A stretch of 64,000 nt of DNA from Chrysophaeum taylorii (GCA_029834535.1 JAQMWT010000391.1:289066-353065); one strand, 5' to 3'. Counted from the first letter of the stretch, positions 1 through 10,000 are shown. The notes: generated from the sequence alone by a model not told the origin. Numbers and translations: made by a program.

Positions 1-567
1 GGTTTCGTCGACAGCTTGGCCAACACTTTGCCCATGGAGATGTTCTGCACCTCGAAAGCTCGCGAGTTACCACCGCTCGCGCCGGCCAGTTGCTGGGAAG
101 AGTACTATCGTTGCAAAAACAACACCGAAATTATTCCGTTCAATATGATGAAACTGCGGCCAGTGTTCCCTGGTCTGTGGGATCACAAACCACAATTATA
201 CACGCACCGCCGCAAAAGTTTCGTGCGGTTATTATTACAGCTTGTCCACAAGACAGGACATGACACGACAGGAGGGCAAGCGGCACAATGGGGTCAAGAA
301 GATCCACACCAAGTCTAAGAGGGAGATCGTGGGGCCCGCTGCGGCACAGTTCCGCCGACGAGAACGGACAGGGGCGATTGTCGCCCGGATGAATGGCACG
401 CAGAGGAGCATGGGCAGCACGCGGGACGCATCGAGTAGGAGGAACAATCACACAATAGCCGGCCGTGGTGGTGGCTCGTTCACGAATACAACGTCCGAAT
501 TGTCCAGTGTCCTGGGAGCGAGCGAAGCGAACCAAACAGCGAGTGGTGCTGGTTCTTTCTTTTTCTC
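1..567. other. No gene recognised
   Basis: Stretch downstream of the CFAP96-like gene. Open frames of 100-180 codons exist on both strands, but none shows a recognisable motif and they overlap one another in a GC-rich background, so I do not call a gene. A gene entering from the left edge cannot be excluded. Confidence 0.4.
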
Positions 568-1524
568 TCACGCGCGCAGGCGCATTGTGATGAGTGGTCG
601 AGTGACAGAAGAGCGCACGCCCGATGTCGGGCGAAAAGGTTTGCGGTCTTTGAGGTTGTGTGGAATCTCCTTGAACGCTTCTTTATCGGGTTGTCGTCGA
701 AGCGGGAGGACGGCGAGGCGACGCTCGCGGTCGTCGAACTGCTCGGGCACACTCTCCGGGAAGGGGCTGATCGTGCCGCTGTAGCCAGTCTTATTCGGGC
801 TGGTTGGGCGGAAGATCTTTCGCCCTGAAGAAGCCCGTTGGCCGCGGCTGTCTTCTTGCTTTGGAAGGACGCTATAGCAAGGTTGGGAATTGGCGCGGAT
901 GTTCGGATCGAAGAGGTCCGACCTTCTAGTGACGGACGAAAAGGGCCTCCTCTGGCCGACTCCATCGCGGTGAATCTTGTGCTCGACCTTGAGCATCTTG
1001 GTGTAGGCGTCGTAGTCGCTGCTGACGTACTCGATGTTTTGGCCGCCGATGAGCGTCCCCGAAACGCCGGCTCCGCCGCGCTTGGGTGGCACGATCTGAA
1101 TGTTGCGTCGCGAAGTGGCGTCGACGTCGATTTTTTTCTTCGGGCCTTGTGCCTTGTTGTTCGGCAAATACTCGATCCGTCCGGCGAACGTGCCCGCCGA
1201 GTCGCCGGGCGTCGACGAGCGCTTGGTCGGCGACGCGTACGCAAAGCCGTTGGGCGTGCGAAACTTGCGGCAGCCCGCCTGTCGGCTCTTGGCGAGGACT
1301 TTGTAGGTGTCCTGGTACGGGTCCTTGCCCTGGAGGTGCGAGGGCGTGTAATTGAGCGGCCCGTACCCGACTGTGTTGGCCGTTTGTCCTTTTTTTGGGG
1401 GCGCCGTCTGGAACTGGGGAGTCCCTTTGGCGCACCCGTGTTGGTAAGGGTTGCGCGGGGGGTCGAGGTACGGATCTCCGAGGCAGTTGAAGTCGGGTTT
1501 GGAGAACAAGTAGTCCATCGCCAT
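568..1524 (-). CDS. CFAP96: CFAP96-like (C4orf47/UPF0602) ciliary protein
   Basis: A 318-residue, Gly/Pro/Lys-rich protein with no membrane segment. It begins MAMDYLFSKPDF and carries many short 'GxGP', 'PPKKG' and 'KxFRPTS' loops spaced through its length, the style of axonemal microtubule-associated proteins. Length and N-terminal layout (short F/LGDPY-type segment, then repeated Gly/Pro/Lys loops) resemble the CFAP96 family, which in other eukaryotes associates with centrosomes and cilia. The start is the ATG at 1524. The frame stays open upstream into a repeat element ending at 1590, but that extension has no ATG and is not part of the gene. The repeat end lies only 65 bp before the start, so the promoter is short or repeat-derived. 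The family call is by eye; another flagellar loop-rich protein is possible. If right, the organism makes flagella. Confidence 0.55.
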   Translation of the reverse strand: MAMDYLFSKPDFNCLGDPYLDPPRNPYQHGCAKGTPQFQTAPPKKGQTANTVGYGPLNYTPSHLQGKDPYQDTYKVLAKSRQAGCRKFRTPNGFAYASPTKRSSTPGDSAGTFAGRIEYLPNNKAQGPKKKIDVDATSRRNIQIVPPKRGGAGVSGTLIGGQNIEYVSSDYDAYTKMLKVEHKIHRDGVGQRRPFSSVTRRSDLFDPNIRANSQPCYSVLPKQEDSRGQRASSGRKIFRPTSPNKTGYSGTISPFPESVPEQFDDRERRLAVLPLRRQPDKEAFKEIPHNLKDRKPFRPTSGVRSSVTRPLITMRLRA

Positions 1525-1961
1525 GCTGCGCGATTTCGTCAAGATACGTAACGAATAGCTTTTCTTGGTAGGATTGGGTTTAGGAGTAAACAAGTGCAGG
1601 CCAGTAAGTTCACCTAGTCCCAATCTCTAACCCCAGTAAGTTCACCTCGTCCCGTTACGTTCACCTGGTCAGTAAGTTCACCTAGTCCCAATCTCTAACC
1701 CCAGTAAGTTCGGCGTAAACCCACTCGTGCTCACACCCACTCACCCCACTGCTCGTCGCTCTCACCCCCGCCAATCCAAGCTGCTTTGATCCGCACGCGC
1801 CGCCAACCCTTGAGTTTACTCTAAAAACCCCAGTAAGTTCACCTGGTCCCAGTAAGTTCACCTGGTCACTCAGCTCACCTAGTCCCAATGTCCAACCCCA
1901 GTAATTTCACCTGGTCCCAGTAAGTTCACCTACAGTGCGCGTGTAGACGCCGGGAGGGGGC

Positions 1962-2520
1962 TTATCGGTATTGCGCAGCACGTGTGGGGTAGGGTGGAGT
2001 CGTCGACTCAGAAGAGCATATCCTCGGGGTTGCCGATCGACAGAGAGCCACGTAGAGCTGGACGTGACAGAAGACGGGCTTGGGCGAGAGGACGCCGACC
2101 TCGCGGGGCGTCTGGCCCTGGCTCTCGTTGATCGTTTGGCGTCGGCGGGCCTTAAGGGATACAGGTTGGAGGAGCCTCGGTGACACGACACGATCGATCA
2201 TGTATCTGGTACCGTTGCAGTGGCCGTGCGACGGGTCGAGGTTGCGAAGACTTTAAGCTCGCGATCAAAGTCAGCATGCCGTTGGTTGTCAGGGAGTTGA
2301 AAACTCGACTGTTAAGAGCAAGGCGTTGGCTTCCGACCCAACCTAGTCGGCCGAAAAGAACTCCGACGCCTCGTCTCCGGGAAAAAAAGGCCGCGGTCAT
2401 GCGCGCGTTGTCAGCATCGACAACATCGTTTCGACGGGGCGTGAGAATGGCGCGCTGAAAGAGCCGCCGCGGGTCGTGGAAACAGTCTGCGAGGTCGCCG
2501 TAGACGGCTTGGAGGATCAA
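1962..2520 (-). pseudogene. Decayed PIF1/Helitron helicase C-terminus in copy A
   Basis: Three frames must be combined to read the helicase. The first part has the RAILTPRRNDVVDADNAR block, which corresponds to the 'ILTPRNDDVDxIN' motif of PIF1/Helitron helicases. A second frame gives a block like 'LRNLDPxxGxCNGTR'. The third gives QTINESQGQTPREVG followed by KPVFCHVQLYVALCR, the superfamily 1 motif region that in Helitrons reads 'TINKSQGQT...PVFxHGQLYVALSR'. The frame changes make this copy non-functional. Only the C-terminal third of a helicase is present; no Rep domain is seen. Confidence 0.75.
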
Positions 2521-2588
2521 TGCCTGCCTGGCTCGCGGGCTTACCTGATCCTTACCCTAAATCGGGAGACAGACAGACAGACAAACAG

Positions 2589-3032
2589 CGCGGCGTGCCA
2601 CGCTCTCGCCCAAACATGCGCAGAGCGCATCGCTGCGCGAACCTGGGTGGCAAGCGGCTGCGCCAACTTCACAGAGGCAAAGGCGGCCCAAACTCGCCGC
2701 ATCTACCGTGAGTGGGGGGTCGCCAACGCATTAGGCCGGGCTCGCTGTGCCCTCACCGCCCTCACCCATGTCGCCGCCTCGGGGAACCCCACCCAGGCCG
2801 CCCGATCCCAGCAGGACGTCACCCTTCGTCGCACATACGTCCGGCGGCAGCATGCGTACGACCTACGGGCGGGGCCCGTCCTCTCTTCGCCTGCCCCACG
2901 CCTCGGCGATGACCCCGACTAGGTCCCGCGTACTTATCTCCGCCCGTCAGGCACATCCCTCAGACCCCACAAACCCACCCACATCCTTCATGCTCCCCCC
3001 ACACACCCCCCTCTTAGCAGTCGACATTTAAA
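2589..3032 (+). mobile_element. 5'-truncated LINE fragment (LINE copy 1)
   Basis: Carries the last ~110 codons of a LINE ORF (to the stop near 2922), a C-rich 3' UTR, and the family 3' end CAGTCGACATTTAAA, followed directly by GACAGACAAACAG. The same coding segment is found, longer, at 56955-58053 on the minus strand. The 5' junction also lies in a GACAGACAGACAAACAG tract, so the piece sits inside the microsatellite of Helitron-like copy A. Confidence 0.75.
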
Positions 3033-3274
3033 GACAGACAAACAGACAGACAAACATCTGTCGATTAGTAGTAAGGACTCAAAAAAGCTTAAAGGACGGA
3101 GGAGTCGAATGCGTTGATTAAAGCCGCTTAGATTATTGGCGGGGTGGAGCGCAAAGGGTTAGTGATTGGTGCGTAGTCTTAGAATTTGAAATCAAGGGGT
3201 AAGGCTTGCTCTAAGGGTAATAAGTAAGGGCATGACGGATGTAGCAAAAAAGACCAAAGGGATGCTGTATTGTC

Positions 3275-3442
3275 TTTAAATGTCGACTGCTAAGAGGGGG
3301 GTGTGTGTGGGGAGCATGAAGGATGTGGGTCGGTTTGTGGGGTATGAGGGATGTGCCCGAGGGGCGGAGATAAGTACGCGGGACCTAGTCGGGGACATCG
3401 CCGAGTCGTGGGGCAGGCGAAGAGAGGACGGGCCCCGCCCGT
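3275..3442 (-). mobile_element. 5'-truncated LINE fragment (LINE copy 2), inverted to copy 1
   Basis: Reverse-complement copy of the last ~168 bp of the LINE 3' region seen at 2868-3032, so the two form an inverted repeat around a ~240-bp centre. Read on the minus strand it ends ...CGACATTTAAA and is followed by GACA, as in other LINE copies. No matching target duplication was found at its 5' end. It lies just outside Helitron-like copy A. Confidence 0.7.
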
Positions 3443-3583
3443 CCCCTCGACAAGACGGTGGCGGGAGGTCTTAGGGGTAAACTCAAAGGTTGAGGGTAGA
3501 GCAGGCGCTGATAAAGCAGGTCAGATTGGCGGGGATCGGAGCGTCGAGCGGTAAGGAGAGCTGATTGTAGAGGACGACGCCGT

Positions 3584-3840
3584 AGGGTCGGATAAGAAAG
3601 TTCGTACGAGCCGTTAACTATGTCTCAGTTTGTACTAAGACATACTCAACGGATCGCTGAGCTATGTTCATTTGTACTCAAGCAGTATGTGCCGCCACGC
3701 CGCGAGATCGTCGCGATGGAATTAGTCCCCATAGTGAAGTCGGCATCCTTTCGTCCCCTCACGCAAAAAAAGGAAAAAGCCCACGCGTTGTAGGACCCGT
3801 CGTTGCGGCGCGGGCTAGTCTCGTTTTCTTATCCGACCCT
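3584..3840. mobile_element. MITE, copy 1 (257 bp, 16-bp terminal inverted repeats)
   Basis: Begins AGGGTCGGATAAGAAA and ends with its exact reverse complement. A near-identical 257-bp copy lies at 32956-33212. It has no coding capacity. No clear target duplication is visible at this copy beyond flanking TA bases. A non-autonomous DNA transposon fits the short length, perfect terminal inverted repeats and equal copy length. Confidence 0.85.
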
Positions 3841-3971
3841 ATTAATAATTGTCCGAGAAACCTACATTTGGGATTTTACAGCATTGTAGGCTGAACGTCA
3901 ATTAAGCGAAACGCGGCATGTATTGTTAGATTTAGGCGGAGGTTTGGGGGGAGTGTTAGGGGATACTGTGA

Positions 3972-5945
3972 ATGACGTCATCCATCCTCCATCCTCGGAC
4001 CCTAACGACGGCTGAGAGTGCAAGGAAGGACGTTAAGGGTAAGAGTGATGAAGGCACTATGAGCAAAGCCCTCGAAGATGACAGAGACGACGACGACAAA
4101 GACGCGCCCCAGAGCCCGGGACGATTTAGCGAGAGCGGCGACGGCAACAATGACGGGGACACCGCCACCGACTTGGATGCGGCGACCAACAACAAAACCG
4201 TCGAGGGGGGCGACGAGGAGGAGAAGAAGAAGAAGAAGAAGGAGACCATAACGAGAAAGACAACAAAGGCTGCGCCGGCGGCGCCTCAAATGGAACCGCG
4301 CGCACGGATTCCGGCGCCGCCAGGAAATATGATCGTGCTCACTCAGTTCGCAGGCCGCAGCATTGTTAAAAGCTATCGAGGGGAAGTGGATGGGCATCGC
4401 GTCGCGAACGATTTCGCGCGAAGGTCTCGACGTGGACACGGTGCTCACCCCCGACGGCGAGACCGGCGTGCACGCGCGTTCGTGTGCCGGCGTCCCCTAA
4501 AGCACCGCGCAGGTGTGCATCCGGTTCCAGGGCGACCGCGAGGACCCGTACTACGAACCAGTGCTGCGGTGCCTGCTCCGACACGGCGCTAGCCCTAACG
4601 TCAAGACGATGCGCGGCGCCACGCCAGCTCACTGCGCGGTAGGGGACATAGTTATTTTTTTTGCGTTGTTGTTGTTGTTGTTGTTGTCAAGGGTACTCTT
4701 CAGGCGAGCTACAATCTGACATCCGTCCTGAGCTTGCTCCACGAGTTTGGCGCCGACGTGGACGTCGAAGATAGAGAGGGCTACGCGCCGGCGCACATCT
4801 GCGCCGGGTGGGGCAAAACCGAGGCGCTCGAGTGGCTCCTCACCAAGGGGGGCGTCGGCGTGGAACGCGAGCACACCAACGGCATGTCGCTGGCGATGTT
4901 CGCCGCGACGGCCGGCCACCTCGACACGCTCAAATGCCTCAAGACGCTCGGCGCCAACCTCCGCAAGCCGTGCCGAATAGAACACGAGCTCATCCGGGGG
5001 CAACGCGTCATGGCCTCGGTGATGGCTATGGCGTTGTACGAGGGTCGCAACGACATCGCCGACTGGCTGGTGGCCGAGTGCGACATCGGCAAGCACGAGT
5101 CGGAGATCGTCGTGTGCTATTCGCCCGAGGACGAGGAGGCGGCCCTCGAGCGCGAGAGGTTGCTGTTCGACGCGCCCGACGAATCCACCTACTCGTCGTT
5201 CGGGTTTGCGGACGACGAAGAGGGCACGCCCGAAACCAAGGGCAAGTGGCCCGAGCCGCCGCGGAGTCCGCGCGTGGCCGCGGCGTGGCGCGACTTGGAC
5301 GAAAACGACGTCGTCGCCGACTGGCGAGAAGACAACTTTCCGGAGAAGATGCCGCCGCCGCCGCCGCCGCCGAGGCACGATTCCGACGAGCCGCCCCATC
5401 ACGATTACCCCTCGCCCGGCGGGGGCTTGGTCGACCGCGAAGACGCGAGTGAGGACGAGGATTCCGCTGCCGAGCGCGGCGCGTCGCCGCCGCGGCGCTA
5501 CGTTCCGCGCGTCGACGACACCATTTCCGACGACAAACCTGACGCCGCCTCCAAGCCGCCCGACCTCAGCTTGCCGCGCCGCATGCACCAGGTCTTTTCG
5601 CGCGTCGACTACGTGGGCCGCGACGACCTGCACGGCATGGCCGACACCGCGCAAGTGCGGGAGCCCGACGCGAGCTTGTTGAGCGCGACACACCCCGCAC
5701 TCTCCAGGGTTGACTACGTTGCTCGTGACGACGACCTCGATTCTCTCGACGACGTAGTCGACGACGACGACGACGACGAGCCCGCGGATGACTCCTCAGC
5801 GGCCAACACCACGGACGTACCGTGCCCGCCGCCTCCCAGTTCTCCGGTGGGAGACGCCGTCGTGCTGCCCGATGGCGAGGCGACGCCCATGGTGGAAGCG
5901 CCGGCGCCCGCCGTGCCCCCTGACCAGGACGATACTATCACGTGA
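3972..5945 (+). CDS. Ankyrin-repeat protein with acidic, disordered tails; short introns
   Basis: Ankyrin repeats are clear in 4513-5100: GATPAHCA, LLHEFGADVDVEDREGYAPAHICA and the following 'GHLDTLKCLKTLGAN' unit. The second of these spans an intron at 4639-4703 (65 nt, GTAGGG...TTCAG) that keeps phase 0 on both sides. A further intron at 4468-4512 (45 nt, GTGCAC...GCGCAG) removes an in-frame TAA at 4498. The N-terminal part (3972-4334) is Asp/Glu/Lys-rich with a poly-Lys run. Its join to the exon starting at 4354 is unresolved: a 19-nt gap would fix the frame, or translation may start at the ATG at 4390. The C-terminal ~280 residues are acidic and proline-rich with two similar 'SRVDYV.RDDL' motifs, likely disordered or docking. 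The role is probably protein-protein scaffolding; I recognise no catalytic domain. Confidence 0.75.
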
Positions 5946-6078
5946 TGCTTGCTTCTATTGAGGGCTGTTGTAATAAATAATAAATAAATAACCCTCCCGC
6001 GAGCGCGCCCCCTTTGTTCTCATTCCCGAACCCTCTTCCGCTCCCTTAGGGTTGACCTCCCAACCCTCCCGAGAAGAG

Positions 6079-6636
6079 ATGATGCTGATGCTGATGCTGG
6101 CGGTCGCCGCTGGCTTGCAAATCGCGTGGAGGCCGGGACAGGGGGGGCATCGACGAGGGGTGGCCGTAGAGATGGCGAAGAAAGGGAGGTTGAAGGAGCT
6201 GCGCGAGGCGTCGCGCGGAAAGAAAAATAAGAACCGGAAGAATCTCGTACGTGTACCCGGGATCAGTGCGCCGGCAGACGGCAAGCTGAAGGGCTGGGAG
6301 CTCGGAAACGAAAAGCGCGTGCGTCTGACCGCAGCGCGCGTAGGCCATAAGCTATACGCGATGGAGTCTTCGTGCAGCCGGTGCGGATGGGAGCTCGAAA
6401 AGGGATCCATCGTGGACGGATCCTCCGTTGCCTGCGCCCTCTGCGGCCAGTCCTACGCCCTCGCGACGGGGAAGCCGGGTGCGGTCGTCAACGAAAAAGG
6501 CTGGCTTGCCAATCTCGCTCGCAACGCCCCCACAACCAAGCCAGCGACGACGGCGAGGACGGTAAGCGCCGCCCTCCAGGGCGACGAAGTGTGGCTTGAC
6601 ATTTCTGGTTCCTCCCTTGCGCAGGACCTTGCGTGA
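6079..6636 (+). CDS. Rieske-like protein with a tetra-cysteine site, N-terminal targeting segment
   Basis: A 185-residue protein. Residues 1-18 are a hydrophobic, Met/Leu-rich signal-like segment, followed by a basic stretch (about 25-55) that could be a transit peptide. The core (about 75-135) has the order of a Rieske [2Fe-2S] domain, with the second loop CALCGQSYALATGKP matching the usual 'CPWHGWxFDLxTGxP'. The two expected His ligands are replaced, leaving Cys99, Cys102, Cys119 and Cys122. That pattern would suit a four-cysteine Fe-S or zinc site rather than a classical Rieske centre. The last bases hold GTAAGC (6562) and CCCTTGCGCAG (ending 6624), which could be a 63-nt in-frame intron, so the C-terminus may be 21 residues shorter. 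An earlier in-frame ATG at 6052 exists; 6079 is chosen because the signal segment starts there. A plastid location is inferred. Confidence 0.6.
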   Translation: MMLMLMLAVAAGLQIAWRPGQGGHRRGVAVEMAKKGRLKELREASRGKKNKNRKNLVRVPGISAPADGKLKGWELGNEKRVRLTAARVGHKLYAMESSCSRCGWELEKGSIVDGSSVACALCGQSYALATGKPGAVVNEKGWLANLARNAPTTKPATTARTVSAALQGDEVWLDISGSSLAQDLA

Positions 6637-6969
6637 TCCATTAATTATTACTGCGGCCTCGTCGACGAGGACGCGTGTTCCTTTTTTTGCAAGAGGAGGC
6701 GCGCCGCGCCGTGTGGTTACGAAAGGCTCGGAATCACGCCGGGAGGGAGGGAAATTATGCGAACAACGACGCCGCGATGCGTTGGCCCGCGACGCGGGCA
6801 ACGGTCGTCGTCGTCGAGCTGGTGTTTGGGCCATGCTGCGCCAAGAAACGAAACAAAAGTGTCTTTTATAGAGGTCATCATCACCAATGCGGCGGTCCCT
6901 GCGACGAGAAAAAATCGGCAGCTGATGGACATCCTCGCCGCTCGACGAGGACACTGCAGAAAAGACGAC

Positions 6970-7028
6970 GCTCAAATGCCGTCGAGCCGGAATTCGCGAG
7001 CTCAAATGCCGTCGAGCCGGAATTCGCG
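6970..7028. repeat. 30-bp tandem duplication
   Basis: The unit beginning GCTCAAATGCCGTCGAGCC occurs twice back to back with a period of 30 bp and is essentially identical in both copies. Confidence 0.9.
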
Positions 7029-7197
7029 CAGCGACGCGTCCCGATCACACTCCCTCCTCGTGCCGGCGACGTCCGCAGGCTTGATACTCCCACTCGAGCG
7101 CGTCGACGATGAGGAGAACGTCGTTCGGCGCCCCTTCCCCATTCCAGAAAAAAAAGACGGGTCCGCAGGTACGACTGGATGGACTCGCTTCCGCGCA

Positions 7198-7252
7198 GGA
7201 AGGAAGGAAGGAAGGAAGGAATCGCGCGGCGGCGGCGGCGGCGGCGGCGGCT
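7198..7252. repeat. (GAAG)n and (CGG)n simple repeats
   Basis: A run of GGAA/GAAG units from about 7198 is followed within 10 bp by a run of CGG triplets. Confidence 0.9.
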
Positions 7253-7266
7253 CATTAAAAGCCACC

Positions 7267-8721
7267 TTACGGCACCAACCGGTCATGATGTGCCCGAGCC
7301 TCTTCGGGCGTGGTAGGACCCGAACCACGGAAGGGCGCCTTGGTCTCTAAGACGGGGTCGAGAAGGCCGAACCTAAAGGGAAGGCCGAGGATGGCCTCGA
7401 GGGCGGCGGCCGCTTCGAGGAGGAGGGCGTCCTTGCCAGGGGCGGCGACGAGCTGGATGCCGACCGGGAGACCGTCGACGTCGCCGCAGGGGAGCACCAG
7501 GGCGGGGCAGCGGGTGATCGAAACGAGGGAGGTGGGGGCGAGCCACGCGCAATAATCCTCGAAAGGCGCATCCGCGAGAGTCGCGCCGTAGTGATGAACA
7601 GGGTAGCGAATGTTTTTGTCGAAGGGGAGGTCGAGCGTTGCCGGGGTGGCGAGGAGGTCAAAGTCGCGGAAGAAATCGTCGACGGCGGGCGATATTACGG
7701 TACGCGCGAGGCGACGCGCCTCGTCGGCGTCGCCCAGATCTGCCGCGCGAACGTTCCACTGAATCTCGGGCTTGAGTAGATGGTGGTCGGGGACTGCCTC
7801 GAACTTGACGGCAAATTTCTCAGCACGCAGCGCGTAGAAGCATCGTTTGGCCGTCGCGATCGGCCAAGGGTCGTCCTTCTCCGTCGCGGCGCCGCCGGCG
7901 AGCGCGTCGGCCGCGCGAGACGCGACGGCGACGAGGTCTTTGTGTACGGGACAGCCGAGCGTCGAGAAGGCCGTTCGAGTAAAGGTGGGTCTCCTCCGCG
8001 CGCCGCCTTCGGCGACGGCGCGCCACGACGTCGCTCGCGGCGCGATAGCGTCGAGGAAGAGACCGAGGTCCTGGACGTCGCGTGCCATGGGCCCGTCGAT
8101 CGAGTTGAGGTCAACGACGGGATCGAGGCCGCCCACGACCCCGGGCGTGGTGCGAAAGCCGCACACGCCGCAAAACGCCGCGGGCGTGCGCAGCGATCCC
8201 CCGAGGTCCGAACCGGTCGCGAGCCACGCCTGCCTGGACGCGAGGGCGGCCGCGGATCCGCCCGATGACCCCCCCGAGGTGCGGCGCACGTCGTAGGGAG
8301 TGCCCGTCGTCGGAAAGAGCCCGTTGAAGCACTGCGCGCCCGCGGCAAACTCGGGGACGTTCGTGAGGCCGCACGCGACGCCGCCGGCCGCCTCAAGGGC
8401 TTCCACGATCGGCGCGCTCGACGTCGCCACCCGGTCCTTGTACCCGACGAACCCCTCGGTGTGCGGCAGCCCCGCGACGGGTGTCGTCGCCTTGACGAGC
8501 ACGGGCAGCCCGCATAGCACCGACGAGGGCGACGCTTTGTGCCGCCGCGCGCGGTCGAAGCACTCGACGGGCGTCGACGCCACCACACTGTCGACGGCGG
8601 CCCGCCGCAGCGCGCACACCTCGACCAACTCCTCGACCGTCGTCCCGCCGGTGCGCAAGAGCTCGACGACCTCGCGCGCCGCAAGAGACGCGAGGCCCTC
8701 GTCTGGGGGTCGACGACGCAT
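7267..8721 (-). CDS. Amidase-signature family hydrolase
   Basis: A 484-residue protein with the full amidase signature: Lys77 in LPVLVKATTP, the Gly/Ser loop RRTSGGSSGGSAAALAS (cis-Ser 152/153) and the nucleophile Ser176 in TGSDLGGSLRTPA. This Ser-cisSer-Lys triad hydrolyses amide bonds; relatives include GatA, fatty-acid amide hydrolases and bacterial aliphatic amidases. The substrate cannot be told from sequence. The length is normal for the family. GatA is less likely because a GatA of a plastid or mitochondrion would carry a targeting sequence, which is not obvious, and the C-terminal half is divergent. The start is the ATG at 8721 (MRRRPPDEGL); the upstream open frame continues but lacks a better ATG and looks like leader. 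It is divergent from the gene at 9082. Confidence 0.85.
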   Translation of the reverse strand: MRRRPPDEGLASLAAREVVELLRTGGTTVEELVEVCALRRAAVDSVVASTPVECFDRARRHKASPSSVLCGLPVLVKATTPVAGLPHTEGFVGYKDRVATSSAPIVEALEAAGGVACGLTNVPEFAAGAQCFNGLFPTTGTPYDVRRTSGGSSGGSAAALASRQAWLATGSDLGGSLRTPAAFCGVCGFRTTPGVVGGLDPVVDLNSIDGPMARDVQDLGLFLDAIAPRATSWRAVAEGGARRRPTFTRTAFSTLGCPVHKDLVAVASRAADALAGGAATEKDDPWPIATAKRCFYALRAEKFAVKFEAVPDHHLLKPEIQWNVRAADLGDADEARRLARTVISPAVDDFFRDFDLLATPATLDLPFDKNIRYPVHHYGATLADAPFEDYCAWLAPTSLVSITRCPALVLPCGDVDGLPVGIQLVAAPGKDALLLEAAAALEAILGLPFRFGLLDPVLETKAPFRGSGPTTPEEARAHHDRLVP

Positions 8722-9081
8722 TGTAAGATGATCTGAAAGACCCTTCTTTTTTTTTCTTCTTTCTAGATCTTTCAATTCGTTTTTGTCGTCACGCATGGGA
8801 CGCACGTGGGTGGGAAAACGGATCTTTTTGGGAAGGTGCAGTTCTACGCAAGATTTTGTGGAGTGGGGCTTGCACCTGGCGCTCGCCGAAACCCAATACA
8901 TCTAGGCGCCTATAGCAATCACTGCAAGTTGCGTCCGCCAGAACAGTTTATTTGGCTGTTGCCGCAGGCCATGTACACAATCCCCAGTACACCAAAAGCT
9001 GCAGCTTTTGCATCGCGCGATCTATAGAAGCAGGACCGTTCCCCTCAAGACGGACATGGCGTCCATGTGTTGAGCTCGTCG
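8722..9081. promoter_or_regulatory. Divergent intergenic region between amidase and the 9082 gene
   Basis: A 360-bp gap between two start codons that point away from each other, so it must hold both promoters. It contains a pyrimidine-rich T run next to the amidase start. No TATA box is convincing. Confidence 0.4.
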
Positions 9082-9573
9082 ATGAGCCTTTTCCCGCCCC
9101 CCCGCCTGGCACGCTCCTATGCGACGACTCCAGAGGACTTCGTCGCCCGCCGCCGAGAAGCCGCCGACGCCATCCTTCGCCAGGTGAAGACGGCCTACTC
9201 GAATCTGCCCTTCAAGGGCCAGCCCTTGGTCCTGCCCGGAGGTATCGAGGTTGCCGACGACCTCTGGCGCTGCGAGCTCGAGGATCTCCTCGAGAACTTG
9301 GACGAGACAGAGCTCAAGGCCTTTTCGCTCGAGGAATGGCTCACGGCCAAGGTCGACGCCGAGGGCACGCCCTCGCAACGCGACGACCTCCGCAAGCTCC
9401 TCCGCAGCCTCGACGACCACTACGACATGGAAGACGACTTTCACTACGGCCTCCCGACCGACATCATGTCGGTCGTGCACCAGCCGCTCACAGAAATTGA
9501 GGTATATCGTGACCTCCCTGACATTGACATCGACGACGACGACGACGACGACGACAACGACGCCGAAAAGTAG
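9082..9573 (+). CDS. Conserved hypothetical protein, paralogue 1
   Basis: A 163-residue protein of unknown function. It shares an N-terminal motif MSLxPPPxxxRSxATT, then LPFKGxxLVLPGG, W...LE, 'LEEWLTAKVDAEGT' and (Y/E)YGxPxDIMSVVxQPLxEIxVYR with the gene at 10001-10516. The N-terminus, rich in Arg/Ser and without acids, resembles a mitochondrial presequence (RLARSYATT). The C-terminus is a poly-Asp tail (DDDDDDDDNDAEK). The middle is predicted mostly helical. The start is the ATG at 9082, which aligns with the paralogue's start. I do not recognise the family. Confidence 0.75.
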   Translation: MSLFPPPRLARSYATTPEDFVARRREAADAILRQVKTAYSNLPFKGQPLVLPGGIEVADDLWRCELEDLLENLDETELKAFSLEEWLTAKVDAEGTPSQRDDLRKLLRSLDDHYDMEDDFHYGLPTDIMSVVHQPLTEIEVYRDLPDIDIDDDDDDDDNDAEK

Positions 9574-10000
9574 ACCGCGCGCTTGACAGAGCGCACGAAC
9601 ACGCCGTCCCCCTCCTCCTTCTCATCCTCCTCGTCTGGATGTTGCTCTTGCTCCTGTCCGGCGATCACTTTCGCTCGACGGACACTTACGCATGCCTTCA
9701 AAATCCCCACCCGCCCCCAAAAAAGCCCGCGACATATTATGATCCTTGTGTCCCTGCGCGTTTCATTGCGCCATATGTGCCTAATTTCGGGACCTATTTC
9801 CACTGAAGGTGAATCAGAACGCGACGATGATGACAAAGGTGATCATTTAGTCGTTTACGATTACACGACGTAATGCCCAGCCGCGAATGCATCTTGCGTT
9901 GTCGTCATCGTCTTCTTAACAAGGAAAGGGAGAACTAATAAAAGGAAGCTATGGTGGCCTGCTGACACAACACCACACACATGCCGATAATGATGATGAT
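9574..10000. other. Convergent intergenic region, no gene seen
   Basis: A 427-bp gap between the 3' ends of the two paralogues. AT-richer than its neighbours; presumably both 3' UTRs and poly(A) signals. Confidence 0.5.

Larger units (their letters stand above)
1590..3077 (-). mobile_element. Helitron-like element, copy A (carries a LINE insertion)
   Basis: One of five related copies in the window. On its own (minus) strand it runs from TCCTTACTACTAATCGACAG at 3077 to GGCCTGCACTTGT at 1590. Order in element sense: a (TGTC/TGTT)n tract, a decayed helicase segment, then a minisatellite built on GGTGAACTTACTGG units separated by GGGACCA or GGGGTTAGAGATT. Compared with copy B the tract is split by a LINE fragment (2589-3032). 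Termini are shared by all copies and are not inverted repeats. Confidence 0.75.
6637..7266. other. Intergenic stretch with simple repeats, no gene seen
   Basis: Lies between the 3' ends of the Rieske-like gene and the amidase. It holds a 30-bp tandem duplication, a (GAAG)n run and a (CGG)n run. Open frames here have simple-repeat composition and no motifs. Confidence 0.5.

Noticed and set aside
1524-1623. In-frame N-terminal extension GLGELTGLHL shared by the CFAP96-like and RPC6 frames
   Set aside because: It comes from the Helitron-like repeat end and begins at a TTG, not an ATG, in both cases. No real start codon supports a shared leader peptide.
1600-1960. GGTGAACTTACTGG minisatellite as an array of regulatory operators or splice sites
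   Set aside because: It occurs only inside the Helitron-like copies at the same end, so it is a structural part of the element. The CAGTAAGT look-alike on the other strand is not tied to any exon.
4335-4353. A 19-nt intron joining the acidic N-terminus to the ankyrin domain
   Set aside because: Frame and GT...AG fit, but 19 nt is below the other introns seen here. Left unresolved with an alternative start at 4390.
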